A stretch of 64,000 nucleotides of DNA, taken from the NCBI GenBank assembly GCA_026391255.1, contig JAPLDU010000001.1, positions 42,901 through 106,900 of the forward strand, in the 5' to 3' direction. Positions 11,783 to 22,987 of the stretch are shown here, piece by piece. The notes below the pieces were generated by a model. It was not told where the DNA came from. It was given only the letters and a program-made list of their open reading frames with translations, and made no database searches. A program made the translations under genes and the position numbers. Origin of the DNA: Bacteroidia bacterium. Its GTDB lineage: Bacteria; Bacteroidota; Bacteroidia; Bacteroidales; JAPLDU01. Each line of letters starts with the position of its first letter. The first letter of the stretch is position 1.

Positions 11783-14317
11783 ATGGATTCAAAGTTTTCT
11801 CAACGGGTTAGAGATGTATTAACATACAGCAAAGAAGAAGCGATAAGGCTTGGTAATGACTTTGTTGGCAATGAGCACTTATTTTTAGGAATTTTACGTG
11901 ATGGTGAGGGCGTTGCCATTGATGCCCTGCTCTCATTGGGTATTGATCTCATCGACATCAGGCATTCGGTAGAAATTAAAATTAAAAAAGGAATTCCGGG
12001 CAAACGCCTGGAACTTGGAGATATACATTTATTAAAATCTGCAGAGCGCACCTTAAAATTAGTATATCTTGAAGCTCAATCATTTAAAGATCCTGAGGTG
12101 AACACGGGCCATTTGTTGCTTGCTATATTGAAAGATGAAAATAATATTGTGACCCAAATATTTGATACAATGAATATTAATTATCATATTATCAAGCAGC
12201 AATTAAGTGATCCCGGCCCATCGGCCAATTCAGATTTTTCTGATGATGATGACGAAAAACCAATAGGCCAGCAGGGTAATCCCCGTTCGAATGTTCCACA
12301 GTCCGGTAAGTCTAATTCAGATACACCGGTACTTGATAATTTTGGTATTGATATTACAAAAGCAGCAGAAGAAAACAAGCTCGATCCTATTGTTGGCCGC
12401 GAGGTCGAAATTGAACGACTGGCACAAATACTGAGCCGGCGAAAGAAAAATAATCCGGTACTTATCGGTGAACCCGGGGTTGGTAAATCTGCAATTGCAG
12501 AAGGACTTGCACTCAGGATAGTTCAAAAGAAAGTTTCGAGGGTATTATTTGGAAAAAGGGTTATTACCCTGGATCTTGCTTCAATTGTTGCCGGAACAAA
12601 ATACCGAGGCCAGTTTGAAGAACGAATGAAAGCCATTCTGAATGAGCTGGCTAAGACCAACAATATCATTCTTTTTATTGACGAAATTCATACTATTGTT
12701 GGTGCTGGTGGGGCAACAGGTTCCCTCGATGCAGCCAATATGCTCAAACCTGCACTTGCACGTGGTGAAATTCAGTGCATTGGAGCAACAACTTTGGATG
12801 AGTACCGTCAGTATATTGAAAAAGACGGAGCCCTGGAAAGACGGTTTCAGAAAGTGATGGTAGAACCGACCAATGCAGAGGAAACCATAGAGATTTTAAA
12901 TAACATCAAAGAACGTTACGAGGAGCATCACAATGTTACCTATACTCCTGAGGCTATCAAGGCTTGTGTAATACTTACCCAAAGATATATATCTGACAGG
13001 CATTTACCTGATAAAGCCATTGATGCTCTTGATGAATCAGGTAGTCGCGTGCATATCACCAATATCAAGGTACCTAAAAATATTGAGGAAATTGAAAAGT
13101 CAATTGAAGAAATCAAAAACAGTAAGGTAACTGCAGTAAAAAGCCAGAATTTTGAGTTCGCTGCCAACCTCAGAGATAAAGAGAAGGAACTATTACAAGT
13201 ACTGGAATATGAGAAAGTAAGATGGGAAAAAGAATTGTCACTTCACCGCGAGATAGTAGATGAGGAAAAGGTTGCAGAAGTAGTTGCCATGATGACAGGC
13301 GTTCCTGTTCAGAGAATAGCCCAGACTGAGATGACCCGGCTTGCTAATATGGCCGATGAACTGAAGAAAAGCATTATCGGACAGGATGAAGCAATCAGTA
13401 AAGTGGTCAAAGCCATACAACGAAACCGTGTTGGATTAAAAGATCCAAATAAGCCAATAGGGACATTTATCTTTCTTGGACCTACCGGTGTGGGAAAAAC
13501 CCAGTTGGCCAAGGTTCTTTCAAACTATCTATTTGATAGTAAGGATGCTTTGATAAGAATTGATATGAGCGAATACATGGAAAAATTTTCCGTGTCAAGG
13601 CTCGTCGGAGCACCTCCGGGGTATATTGGTTATGAAGAAGGTGGACAACTTACTGAAAAAGTCAGACGTCGCCCCTATTCAGTTGTTCTTCTCGATGAGA
13701 TAGAAAAAGCACATCCTGATGTATTTCATATCTTACTCCAGGTTCTTGACGACGGCCATCTTACCGATAGCCTCGGCCGCAGGGTCGATTTCAAAAACAC
13801 AATTGTGATCATGACTTCAAATATCGGTACCCGGCAACTGAAAGATTTCGGCCGTGGCGTCGGATTTTCAACCAAACTAACGGATGAAATTGACGATACT
13901 TATATTAAAGATGTGATACAGAATGCATTGAAAAAAGCATTCTCCCCTGAATTTCTAAACAGGGTTGATGACCTGATCGTCTTTAATTCACTGAATCGCA
14001 AGCATATTCATGAAATAATCGACATTGAACTCAAAGGCCTGTATGAACGCGTCAATTCATTAGGGTTTAAAATTATTATATCTCCTGCTGCAAAGGACTT
14101 TATCACTGAAAAAGGATATGATGTGAAGTTCGGTGCAAGACCATTGAAAAGAGCTATCCAGAAGTACCTTGAAGATCAGATGGCTGAAGTAATCATAAAA
14201 GCTTCACTGATGAAAGGAGCTGTCATCCATGTGGGATTTAATAAAAAGAAGCAGGATGTGGTGATAAATGTAAAACCAGCTAAGGAAAAAAATAAATTAG
14301 ACGAAAAGCAGAATTAA
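11783..14317 (+). CDS. clpC: ClpC-type ATP-dependent Clp protease ATP-binding subunit
   Basis: Clp N-domain repeats, two AAA modules ([27 protein letters not shown]), central UVR-like coil. Confidence 0.94.
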   Translation: MDSKFSQRVRDVLTYSKEEAIRLGNDFVGNEHLFLGILRDGEGVAIDALLSLGIDLIDIRHSVEIKIKKGIPGKRLELGDIHLLKSAERTLKLVYLEAQSFKDPEVNTGHLLLAILKDENNIVTQIFDTMNINYHIIKQQLSDPGPSANSDFSDDDDEKPIGQQGNPRSNVPQSGKSNSDTPVLDNFGIDITKAAEENKLDPIVGREVEIERLAQILSRRKKNNPVLIGEPGVGKSAIAEGLALRIVQKKVSRVLFGKRVITLDLASIVAGTKYRGQFEERMKAILNELAKTNNIILFIDEIHTIVGAGGATGSLDAANMLKPALARGEIQCIGATTLDEYRQYIEKDGALERRFQKVMVEPTNAEETIEILNNIKERYEEHHNVTYTPEAIKACVILTQRYISDRHLPDKAIDALDESGSRVHITNIKVPKNIEEIEKSIEEIKNSKVTAVKSQNFEFAANLRDKEKELLQVLEYEKVRWEKELSLHREIVDEEKVAEVVAMMTGVPVQRIAQTEMTRLANMADELKKSIIGQDEAISKVVKAIQRNRVGLKDPNKPIGTFIFLGPTGVGKTQLAKVLSNYLFDSKDALIRIDMSEYMEKFSVSRLVGAPPGYIGYEEGGQLTEKVRRRPYSVVLLDEIEKAHPDVFHILLQVLDDGHLTDSLGRRVDFKNTIVIMTSNIGTRQLKDFGRGVGFSTKLTDEIDDTYIKDVIQNALKKAFSPEFLNRVDDLIVFNSLNRKHIHEIIDIELKGLYERVNSLGFKIIISPAAKDFITEKGYDVKFGARPLKRAIQKYLEDQMAEVIIKASLMKGAVIHVGFNKKKQDVVINVKPAKEKNKLDEKQN

Positions 14318-14392
14318 ATGTGCTAATTTGACAATAACCCAATGTGATAATGTAGCAATTTGGAAATAAAGATATAGAAATAGGCATCGAAT

Positions 14393-14427
14393 AATTATCA
14401 ATTATCAATTATCAATTATCAATTATC
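14393..14427. repeat. 5 x 7-bp tandem repeat (AATTATC)
   Basis: Five exact consecutive AATTATC copies between the convergent clpC and rimO genes. Confidence 0.9.
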
Positions 14428-14449
14428 ACATTAACACATTAGCACATTT

Positions 14450-15748
14450 TCAAATTATCTCTCCGAAAAGATCGTATTCGCTTGCAGAAGTGATCTTTAC
14501 ATTCAAAATATTACCGATTTCAATTTGATGGCCATTATCTTTTACCAGTACTTCGTTATCAACCTCAGGTGAGTCATATTCGGTTCTTCCGACGAAATAT
14601 TCTCCTTCCTTCCTGTCAACAATAATCCTGAAAATTACGCCGGTTTTTGAGAGGTTTTGTTCTTTCGAAATTTGCTGCTGCAATTTCATAATTTCGGATG
14701 CTCTTTGTTTTTTAACACTTTCAGGAACACTGTCTTTATAATGACTGGCTGAATAAGTGCCTTCTTCTTCCGAATATGTAAAAACACCAAGTCTTTCAAA
14801 CCTGTTCTTCACGACGAATTCTTTCAGTTCTTTGAATTCCTTTTCTGTTTCACCAGGATGTCCCACCAGTAGTGTGGTTCTGATAGCTACTCCGGGTACT
14901 CTGCTGCGAATCTGATTAATGAGTTCGGTCGTTTTAAAACTGTCGATATTTCTCCTCATTCCTACCAGGATTTTGTCACTGATATGCTGGAACGGCAGGT
15001 CTATATATTTGCATATCTTTGAATTAGCATTAATTATATCCAATAATTCGAGAGGAAAATTTGCAGGATAGGTATAATGTAACCTGATCCATTCGATTTC
15101 CGGGATTCTGGTAATTTCTGAAAGCAGGTCAGCCAGCATTGATCTGTTATTCAAATCGTATCCATAATAGGTCAGGTCCTGGGCAATGAGAATCAGCTCT
15201 TTTACCCCAGCACTTGCAAGATTTTCAGCTTCATGCATTATTTCTTCTGGAGGCTTGGAAATATGTTTACCTCTGATAAGAGGGATTGCACAAAACGAAC
15301 ATGAACGGTCACAACCTTCTGATATTTTGAGATATGCATAGTGTGACGGTGTAGTGAGCACTCTTTCTCCCATGAGGCTTTTATCGTACCGGAAACCAAG
15401 CTTTTCAATAATTGAACTCAGATCGTCAATCCCAAAAAATCCATTTACTTCGGGTATCTCCTTTTGAAGTTCGCTTAAATATCTTTCACTTAAACAACCA
15501 ATTACAAATAAATGGTCAATGATACCCTTTGTTTTTGCTTGTGCAAATCTAAGAATGGCATCAATGGATTCTTTTTTTGCATCGTTGATAAAACCACAGG
15601 TATTAATGATAACGGTTTTGTAATCAGGGTCTGAAGAATTATGTACTACCTCAGCATGGTTTGAAGCTATTTGTTTCATCAATACTTCGGAGTCGACCAG
15701 ATTTTTGGAGCATCCGAGGGTTACGATATTGATTTTATGCTTCTTCAC
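14450..15748 (-). CDS. rimO: Ribosomal protein S12 methylthiotransferase RimO
   Basis: NIVTLGCSKNLVDSEVLMKQ, KISEGCDRSCSFCAIPLIRG radical SAM CxxxCxxC, TRAM-like C-terminus. Confidence 0.94.
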   Translation of the reverse strand: MKKHKINIVTLGCSKNLVDSEVLMKQIASNHAEVVHNSSDPDYKTVIINTCGFINDAKKESIDAILRFAQAKTKGIIDHLFVIGCLSERYLSELQKEIPEVNGFFGIDDLSSIIEKLGFRYDKSLMGERVLTTPSHYAYLKISEGCDRSCSFCAIPLIRGKHISKPPEEIMHEAENLASAGVKELILIAQDLTYYGYDLNNRSMLADLLSEITRIPEIEWIRLHYTYPANFPLELLDIINANSKICKYIDLPFQHISDKILVGMRRNIDSFKTTELINQIRSRVPGVAIRTTLLVGHPGETEKEFKELKEFVVKNRFERLGVFTYSEEEGTYSASHYKDSVPESVKKQRASEIMKLQQQISKEQNLSKTGVIFRIIVDRKEGEYFVGRTEYDSPEVDNEVLVKDNGHQIEIGNILNVKITSASEYDLFGEII

Positions 15749-15765
15749 AAGGAAATAAAAGAAAT

Positions 15766-16719
15766 TTATTCGGAGAAAAGTGAATCAACAAATTCATATT
15801 TATTAAAAATCTGGATGTCATCCATTCCTTCTCCTGTCCCGATATATTTTACAGGTATCCTGAACTGATCAGAAATACCAATGACAACACCGCCTTTGGC
15901 AGTTCCGTCTAATTTAGTAATTGCCAGAGAACTGACCTCAGTCGCATTAGTAAATTGCCTGGCTTGTTCAAAAGCATTCTGTCCCGTTGAACCGTCGAGA
16001 ATCAGCAACACATCATGAGGAGCATCCGGAATTACCTTTTGCATCACTTTCCTGATCTTTGACAATTCATTCATTAATGGTATCTTATTATGTAACCTGC
16101 CGGCCGTGTCAATGATCACCACGCTGGCTTTATTTTTCTTTGCAACTACCAATGTTTCATAGGCAACAGAGGCCGGATCGGATCCCATTTTTTGCTTTAC
16201 AATAGCTACTCCTGCCCTTTCGGCCCATATGGATAACTGATCAACAGCCGCCGCACGGAAAGTATCAGAAGCGCCAACATAAACAACATTTCCTGCTTTT
16301 TTGAACTGGTATGCAAGTTTTGCTATGGTTGTGGTTTTACCAACGCCGTTCACACCTACTACCATAATAACATATGGATCATCCATTTCTGGCAGAGTAA
16401 AAGTACTAAGCTGGACTGAATTGTTTTCTTCGAGCATGTCAGTAATTTCCTTTTTCAGAATGGAATTCAGTTCATCCACGCCCAGGAACTTATTTTCCTG
16501 CACTCTTTTTTCTATTCTTCTGATTATCTTAACAGTAGTGTCAACGCCCACATCAGAAGATATCAGTACTTCTTCAAGCTTATCCAGGACTTCATCATCA
16601 ACTTTTGATTTACCGATAACAATACGTGAAAGTTTTTTAAAAACACTTTCTTTCGTTTTGGCAAGGCCTTTTTCAAGGTTTTCATTTTTATCTTTTGACA
16701 GAAATCCGAAAAGTCCCAT
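15766..16719 (-). CDS. ftsY: Signal recognition particle receptor FtsY
   Basis: GVNGVGKTTTIAKLAYQFK, DTFRAAAVDQL, DTAGRLHN, TKLDGTAKGG. Confidence 0.95.
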   Translation of the reverse strand: MGLFGFLSKDKNENLEKGLAKTKESVFKKLSRIVIGKSKVDDEVLDKLEEVLISSDVGVDTTVKIIRRIEKRVQENKFLGVDELNSILKKEITDMLEENNSVQLSTFTLPEMDDPYVIMVVGVNGVGKTTTIAKLAYQFKKAGNVVYVGASDTFRAAAVDQLSIWAERAGVAIVKQKMGSDPASVAYETLVVAKKNKASVVIIDTAGRLHNKIPLMNELSKIRKVMQKVIPDAPHDVLLILDGSTGQNAFEQARQFTNATEVSSLAITKLDGTAKGGVVIGISDQFRIPVKYIGTGEGMDDIQIFNKYEFVDSLFSE

Positions 16720-16798
16720 GAGTGAATATTGATTATTATGAACAAAAAAAGCCTTCCCGGTATGAGAAAGCCTGAATATCGCTGATATTACAATATAA

Positions 16799-16954
16799 CT
16801 ATTTCTTTGCGAAAAAGTCCTTCACATGGTCGGTATGGACAATTTCTTCCTTAAACTCATAGGCACCGGACTTAGGTGATTTTATCATTTTAACGACCCT
16901 GACGAATGTTTTGCCGGATCCGGTTTTCAGGGTTGCGATAACTTTCTTTGCCAT
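16799..16954 (-). CDS. DUF4295 family small protein (51 aa)
   Basis: Translated by hand: MAKKVIATLKTGSGKTFVRVVKMIKSPKSGAYEFKEEIVHTDHVKDFFAKK*; clustered with rpmG/rpmB. Below the ORF-track length cutoff. Confidence 0.85.
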   Translation of the reverse strand: MAKKVIATLKTGSGKTFVRVVKMIKSPKSGAYEFKEEIVHTDHVKDFFAKK

Positions 16955-16963
16955 AATGTTAAA

Positions 16964-17146
16964 TTATTTAATTTCACGATGAACTGTAACTTTCTTTAAT
17001 ATCTGGTTGTATTTTTTAAGTTCAAGCCTGTCGGGGGTGTTTTTTTTGTTCTTGGTGGTAATATACCTTGAAGTTCCCGGCATGCCGCTGTCCTTATGCT
17101 CTGTACATTCCATAATAACCTGTACCCTGTTTCCTTTCTTTGCCAT
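16964..17146 (-). CDS. rpmG: 50S ribosomal protein L33
   Basis: [48 protein letters not shown]. Confidence 0.95.
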   Translation of the reverse strand: MAKKGNRVQVIMECTEHKDSGMPGTSRYITTKNKKNTPDRLELKKYNQILKKVTVHREIK

Positions 17147-17157
17147 GTGTAATTATA

Positions 17158-17397
17158 TTATAAGTTAAGAAAACCTTTCTGTGCAGCATCAGCCATTGCC
17201 CGCTTCAGCCCCACTTTATCAATAATTCTGATTCCTTCAGCCGACACCTTTAATGTAATCCAACGATCTTCTTCGACCGAATAAAAGCGTTTTGTAAACA
17301 AATTGGGATAAAATTTCCTTTTTGTTTTACGGTTTGAATGGGAAACACTGTTTCCAACCATCACTTTTTTCCCTGTTATTTCACAAATTCTCGACAT
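17158..17397 (-). CDS. rpmB: 50S ribosomal protein L28
   Basis: [33 protein letters not shown]. Confidence 0.96.
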   Translation of the reverse strand: MSRICEITGKKVMVGNSVSHSNRKTKRKFYPNLFTKRFYSVEEDRWITLKVSAEGIRIIDKVGLKRAMADAAQKGFLNL

Positions 17398-17553
17398 TTC
17401 GCGTGTTTTTTAAAACGGATTGCAAAGAACGTGGTAATTATTGAATTAACCAAATTATTTTTCAGGAAAGTTATCAAAATATTTTTGTTGATAATTATTG
17501 AACATTATTTTATTATAATCACCAATATAATTGAATGATTATCATGAATATAT

Positions 17554-18807
17554 TTATTTTTCCAATATCATTCTCAACATATTCAGCGCTGTGAGAGATG
17601 CCCTGATAATATTTCTTTCCCTATTATCTCCAAAGCTGTACTTCTTTGAGAACAAGCCATCTGGCGAAGCAATAGCTATCCATACTGTTCCTACCGGTTT
17701 TTCTTCTGATCCACCATCAGGGCCTGCGATTCCTGATGTAGCAATTGCATAATCGGTTGAAAATAACTTACGTACCCCAAATGCCATCTGTTCCACCACC
17801 TCCCTGCTCACCGCTCCATATATTTCAAGTGATTCGTGCTTTACTTTTAACACATTTTCCTTAATGTGGTTCGAATATGCAGTAACTGATCCGGTAAAAT
17901 ATTCCGAACAACCGGAAATTGATGTAATCATGGAAGCAATTTTTCCGCCTGTACAACTTTCAGCAACCGCCAGATTGCTGTTTTTATTTATAAGCAAATG
18001 TCCGACGAGTTTTTCAAGACTGTCGTCATCATATCCATATATTGCCTCCGGAATGATCAGTTTTAATTCCTCAATTTTCTTCCATGCCAGTGATTTAAGT
18101 ACTTCTTCATTTTCGCCCTTCAGGCTGAGTCGTAACCTTAATAGTCCGGGCGATGGAAGATATGCCAGTTTAATACCGTCAGGCAGACTATCTTCCCAAT
18201 CAGCGATCTTGATAGCCAATGTAGATTCAGGTATTCCAAAAGTCAGAACAGTTCTGTGTAAAATGAATTGCGTTTTAAAGTAAGCTTTTATTCTTGGTAT
18301 GACTTCCAGTTCCATCAGTGCTTTCATCTCAAAAGGAACCCCAGGAAGGGAAACAATGACCTTACCATTTCGTTCGAACCACATGCCCGGAGCTGTTCCA
18401 ATCGTATTCGGAAGAGGAATGCAATTATCTGGGACCATTGCCTGCAACCTGTTAAGCTCATTGATGGCAAACCCTCTTTTCACAAACCGGTTGGTGATTG
18501 ATTGAAGAACAGTTTCATTTAATACCAGTTTTGATCCAAAAAATGAACAAAGACTGTTTTTGGTAATGTCATCTTTTGTCGGCCCTAATCCACCGGTAAT
18601 GATCACAAGATATGCATTCATTTCGGAATCAGTTAACGTATCAATTATATGTTGATGATCATCTGAAACAGAAATGATCTGCCTTACATTGATACCTGTC
18701 ATGTTCAGTTGTTCAGCTATCCATGCCGAATTGGTATCAATAACCTGACCAATCAAAATCTCGTCACCAATGGTAATAATATCAGCCTGCATAGAATTTC
18801 TTTTCAT
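17554..18807 (-). CDS. cinA: CinA-family nicotinamide-nucleotide amidohydrolase / competence-damage protein
   Basis: IITIGDEILIGQVIDTNSAWIAEQLN; C-terminal AVAESCTGGKIASMITSISGCSEYFTGSVTAYSN. Confidence 0.93.
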   Translation of the reverse strand: MKRNSMQADIITIGDEILIGQVIDTNSAWIAEQLNMTGINVRQIISVSDDHQHIIDTLTDSEMNAYLVIITGGLGPTKDDITKNSLCSFFGSKLVLNETVLQSITNRFVKRGFAINELNRLQAMVPDNCIPLPNTIGTAPGMWFERNGKVIVSLPGVPFEMKALMELEVIPRIKAYFKTQFILHRTVLTFGIPESTLAIKIADWEDSLPDGIKLAYLPSPGLLRLRLSLKGENEEVLKSLAWKKIEELKLIIPEAIYGYDDDSLEKLVGHLLINKNSNLAVAESCTGGKIASMITSISGCSEYFTGSVTAYSNHIKENVLKVKHESLEIYGAVSREVVEQMAFGVRKLFSTDYAIATSGIAGPDGGSEEKPVGTVWIAIASPDGLFSKKYSFGDNRERNIIRASLTALNMLRMILEK

Positions 18808-19510
18808 GGTTGATTTTTATTATTAAGAGAATCGCAAAAATATGTAAGACGACTCCCGTCGAAAAAACTGGCCAGTGAAATGATCCGGGAATATAATTCT
18901 TCGCGAGGTCAATAACAGAGTGCTTATCAGAAGGGAAGATAATTTCAGGAAAGGAGAAATGTTTTAATAAAAACTGCATGTAATCTTCAGTATACGATAC
19001 CAGGATTATCAATGAACCGGTAATTAGCAAAACCCAGGCTGAACCTGATATCCGTGCATTTCCGCATCGGCTGCAAAAATACAACAGGAACATTGCCAAA
19101 GCAATCATTATCATAGAGTTAATTACGGGAGCCAATACTGGGCCGACCCAAATAACTGGCACCAGAAACAGAATATCCCAGCTCAGGAACGATTCAGGCC
19201 AGTTAAGTAATAATTTCAGAAACACATAGTAAAAGATATCCCATAAAGCAAAGGAATAGATAAACCATGCAAATTTTTCGGTGAAGTTTTTTCCGGCAAG
19301 CGCTCCGGCTGCGATCAGCATGAAAATGGTAGCTATTTCCCTGAGTAATTCTGTAAATGCGATTCTTCCTGAAATGATTTTCAAAGGAAATCCGAAACCT
19401 TCCGGGTAGTATAACTGACGGAGGTACACAACTACCGCACTTTCAAGAAATCCCATGGCCACTGCAAAAACAGTGATCCATACCAGCTTTTTATAATACT
19501 CACCGGTCAT
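18782..19510 (-). CDS. Multi-spanning membrane protein, unknown function
   Basis: Several hydrophobic segments; overlaps the cinA start. Confidence 0.55.
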   Translation of the reverse strand: MTGEYYKKLVWITVFAVAMGFLESAVVVYLRQLYYPEGFGFPLKIISGRIAFTELLREIATIFMLIAAGALAGKNFTEKFAWFIYSFALWDIFYYVFLKLLLNWPESFLSWDILFLVPVIWVGPVLAPVINSMIMIALAMFLLYFCSRCGNARISGSAWVLLITGSLIILVSYTEDYMQFLLKHFSFPEIIFPSDKHSVIDLAKNYIPGSFHWPVFSTGVVLHIFAILLIIKINHEKKFYAG

Positions 19511-19619
19511 ATACTATACTTAGACGCTTTGGAAACAAAACTTACCAACATGTTGTCGCTAATCTTTTTCCCGGGAAACGGATTTAATTTTCAAATTTGC
19601 ACATTTTCAAATTTTCAAA

Positions 19620-20843
19620 TTAATTTAGTGCCCTTATTCTCTGAAGAAGCGTGGGATGCGAATAATGAAAAAACACATAATAAGGATGAGGTGTAATATT
19701 TGTCAGATTCTTAGCTGATAATCTTTTTAATGCATTTATAAGGTACTTAGCGTCAAAATTTATTTTTGTAAAATGATCTGCTTCATACTCGTTTTTCCTT
19801 GATATAAAGTTCATTCCAAGACTGATAATGGTGGAGACAGGACTGTAGATTATGCCAAAGACCACGATCCCGATATGAAAACTGACCTTTGCACCTAAGG
19901 ATGCAGATAGTGAAGGATTGCCGATAAAAAGGGATAAAACATACAAGGTGATCCCGGTTTCGATAACAGAAATGATCATCCCTGTCTGTATATGTTTTTT
20001 TTTGTAATGACCGATCTCATGGGCAAGAACAGCAACTATCTCGTTTACTGACAAATCATTAATCAATGTATCATATAAAACAATTCTTTTCTTAGGTCCG
20101 AACCCACTAAAGTAAGCATTTGCCTTGGTTGACCGTTTGGAGCCATTTATGACAAAAATATTGGTTAACCGGAAACCTACCTTTTTACTGAACTCCTCGA
20201 TTGCATTTCTGAGTTCGCCCTCTTCCAGAGGTATTTGTTTATTGAATAAAGGGACAATCAGGCTTGAATAGAACATGGCCATGAAAATGGAAAAAACGCT
20301 GATGGCAATCCAGGTATATACCCAGAACAAATCAGTGGTGGCCTGGTAAAACCAGACAATGAGGGCAATCAATCCTCCTCCAATGATGGCTGCAAGCAAC
20401 CAGCCTTTTAGTTTATCAAGAAAAAACGTCTTATGCGTGGTAGTATTAAACCCGTACTTCTGTTCAATTACAAAAGTCGAATAAATGGAAAAAGGAATGG
20501 ATATCAAATCGGATGCAAACATCAGAATTCCAAAAAACAGCAGGGCCATAGGCACAGGTTTAACCGTAATGCTCCTTACTAAATCATCAACAAATGAAAA
20601 GCCATTGAATAGCAACATACCCAGTATCAGAACAAAACTCAGGGAACTTGTGATAAATCCGAATCTGGCAGATTCTTTTTCGTATAACCTTGACTTCTTA
20701 AATTGTTCAGGATCGAATACATCTGCCAGTTCATCAGGAATCGCTGAATCTATCATCCTGAAATTCAGGTAATCAAGTATACGTTCAAAAACATAGTAAA
20801 TGACTATGATGGAAATAATGATAAAATAGAGCGTATGTGCCAT
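19620..20843 (-). CDS. M48-family (Ste24/CAAX-like) membrane metalloprotease
   Basis: Zinc motif VLAHEIGHYKKKH plus downstream NEYEAD; multiple TM segments. Confidence 0.9.
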   Translation of the reverse strand: MAHTLYFIIISIIVIYYVFERILDYLNFRMIDSAIPDELADVFDPEQFKKSRLYEKESARFGFITSSLSFVLILGMLLFNGFSFVDDLVRSITVKPVPMALLFFGILMFASDLISIPFSIYSTFVIEQKYGFNTTTHKTFFLDKLKGWLLAAIIGGGLIALIVWFYQATTDLFWVYTWIAISVFSIFMAMFYSSLIVPLFNKQIPLEEGELRNAIEEFSKKVGFRLTNIFVINGSKRSTKANAYFSGFGPKKRIVLYDTLINDLSVNEIVAVLAHEIGHYKKKHIQTGMIISVIETGITLYVLSLFIGNPSLSASLGAKVSFHIGIVVFGIIYSPVSTIISLGMNFISRKNEYEADHFTKINFDAKYLINALKRLSAKNLTNITPHPYYVFFHYSHPTLLQRIRALN

Positions 20844-20872
20844 ATTTTGAAAATACCGTGGAGGATCAATTA

Positions 20873-22957
20873 TTAATAACTACCGAAAAATTTGCGTGTA
20901 AACCATTCTGCACTAAGCAAAATCAGGATAAAAACAAATAATAGCTTGAGGTTTATGAGTTCTGTTAGTTTTTGTTCTGAATATGAGACTGGTACAATAT
21001 CATTATTATTGATCAGCCGGTTATACAAACTATCTGTTTGCCGGGGATAGAACATTTTCCCGTGATTATTCTTAGAAAGCTGAAATAACACCTGGTGATT
21101 TGCAATGGTGTTTGTCGCCTCAGTATTGACCTGCAACACTGTGAATCTTCCGTTTAATGTAAACTTCTTGTCACCGACAGTGGTATTTGCAGTATACGTG
21201 TAATCACCAACAGGAAAAACACCGGCATTCAGCCTGTATGACCTGGCTGTTTTATTGAATACAAAGGGAAACTTATTATTTTCTTTATTCAAAATCTCAA
21301 TAAATACGTCGGGTTCGTTGATCAGTTCATAACTAAGGTTATAAACTTCAGCATTCAGGATGACAGGTTCATTTTCATTAAAAACATTTTTTCCATACAC
21401 GTTTAGTTGTTCCCTGTTCAGTTTTAGGGCTAGGTATTGAACAATTTTATTGATCAGATCGCCAAAAACAACCTGGTTTGAATGCTGCAAAAAATCATAC
21501 ATTTTCCACCGCCAGATGCCTTCACCGGTAATAAAGCCCACCTTGTTATCAGCAAGCTGGCAGAAAAAGAGTAATGGTTTGGAAGTAGGTATTGATTTTA
21601 TTTTCTGATAGTAAAGAACCTGAGCTGACGAGTTGATATTATAATTTCCAAAAGGTGAAATAAGTGGCGGGGCTTTGGGGATAAAGTCCTTACCCTCTTC
21701 CCCGGGTTCAAATAGCATGAACTGGTCATTATACGATGCCTGGGTTTCTTCAAATGATTCTTTAGATTCGATAATATTCAGTCCGGCTTTCAGGTTATTC
21801 AGGCTTTGAACAGAGCTTTGGGAACCTAAAATAAAAAGCACGGGTATCTTATTTTTAAATATTTCCTGTAATACGCTTGTTGCTGAGTTTGTCAATGAAG
21901 GTAATTGATGCAATACAACCAGGTTATAATCTTTTACCGGTTTATTAAAATCGTTTATTGTAAAGCTCTGAACTTCAAAATTTTCATTTGATTTTAAGCT
22001 TTCATAAATAGCAGAAACATCAGGATGAGGAGAATTTGCCAGGATGAGTATCTTCTGGCGGCTGTCAATTACTTCAATTGCAATGTCCCTGTAATTGTTT
22101 TTTGTATTAATCTCCCTGAAATCAGGAGTGAGAGAAATGTGGTAATGTTGCATACCGGTTTTTTTTGCTTCCAGTTCAAGGTTCACAGTTTCAGAATAAT
22201 TTGCGGAAGAAACGTTGATATCCTTAGAGAAAACGGCCGTATTATTATTAAAAACAGTCAGCGTGGTTTTCACCCCGCTAAGGTCTTTCACATCTGCAAT
22301 CACCTGGATGGGAAACCGGTTTCCGAGAAATACGATCTTATTGTAATTGACTTCAGATAAAATAATATCCTTCAATACACTGGTATCACCAAGTGCGAGT
22401 GAATAAATGGGAAAATTAACAGAATTTGCAGAATATACAGGGTTGCTGCCTTCGTTATAAATCCCATCGCTGGCAAGGATCATGGCGCCGACATTCCTGT
22501 TCACATAACGATTCTTTATTTCATCCATCAATGATGAAATAGACGTTTGCTTGTCGGAATAATTAAACTTCAGTCCCTCAGATATCTTGTCACCAAATGA
22601 ATAAGTATTTACCTCATATTTAGATGATAGTTTTCTGATCAGATCATTGACCTTATTCTTGTAGTCATTCCTGTAAAACGATGAATCTTTATTAATGACA
22701 ATAGATTCTGAGTTATCCTGGGCTAAAATAATAATTGGTCTCTCAATATATTTATATAGTGATTTGATCAGAGGCGAAAGCAGAAGAAGAGAAATAAAAA
22801 ATACAGAAACAAAACGCGAAATGGCCATTCCCCAGGTTGCCCAGGCAGGTATATCTTTAAGACTTTTGTCTTTCCTGTAAAGCAAAACAGAGGCTGCAAC
22901 TGCCAGAATAATGCAGAATATTATCAGCCAGAGAGGGTATTCAGTTAATAATCTCAA
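20873..22957 (-). CDS. Membrane-anchored large protein (BatA/VWA-like periplasmic protein)
   Basis: N-terminal TM pair, AQDNSESI and YSFGDKIS, C-terminal TM; reminiscent of Bacteroidetes BatA/amidotransferase-like membrane proteins. Confidence 0.5.
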   Translation of the reverse strand: MRLLTEYPLWLIIFCIILAVAASVLLYRKDKSLKDIPAWATWGMAISRFVSVFFISLLLLSPLIKSLYKYIERPIIILAQDNSESIVINKDSSFYRNDYKNKVNDLIRKLSSKYEVNTYSFGDKISEGLKFNYSDKQTSISSLMDEIKNRYVNRNVGAMILASDGIYNEGSNPVYSANSVNFPIYSLALGDTSVLKDIILSEVNYNKIVFLGNRFPIQVIADVKDLSGVKTTLTVFNNNTAVFSKDINVSSANYSETVNLELEAKKTGMQHYHISLTPDFREINTKNNYRDIAIEVIDSRQKILILANSPHPDVSAIYESLKSNENFEVQSFTINDFNKPVKDYNLVVLHQLPSLTNSATSVLQEIFKNKIPVLFILGSQSSVQSLNNLKAGLNIIESKESFEETQASYNDQFMLFEPGEEGKDFIPKAPPLISPFGNYNINSSAQVLYYQKIKSIPTSKPLLFFCQLADNKVGFITGEGIWRWKMYDFLQHSNQVVFGDLINKIVQYLALKLNREQLNVYGKNVFNENEPVILNAEVYNLSYELINEPDVFIEILNKENNKFPFVFNKTARSYRLNAGVFPVGDYTYTANTTVGDKKFTLNGRFTVLQVNTEATNTIANHQVLFQLSKNNHGKMFYPRQTDSLYNRLINNNDIVPVSYSEQKLTELINLKLLFVFILILLSAEWFTRKFFGSY

Positions 22958-22987
22958 TTGGAAAAATTGAACAGGTTAAAATTGTTA

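Noticed and set aside
14393-14430. Tandem AATTATC repeats as a CRISPR-like array
   Set aside because: 7-bp direct tandem units with no spacers and no cas genes; no CRISPR array seen anywhere in the window.
16745-16790. Apparent hairpin around AAAGCCT near the ftsY/DUF4295 gap
   Set aside because: The AAAGCCT copies are direct, not inverted, so no convincing terminator stem.
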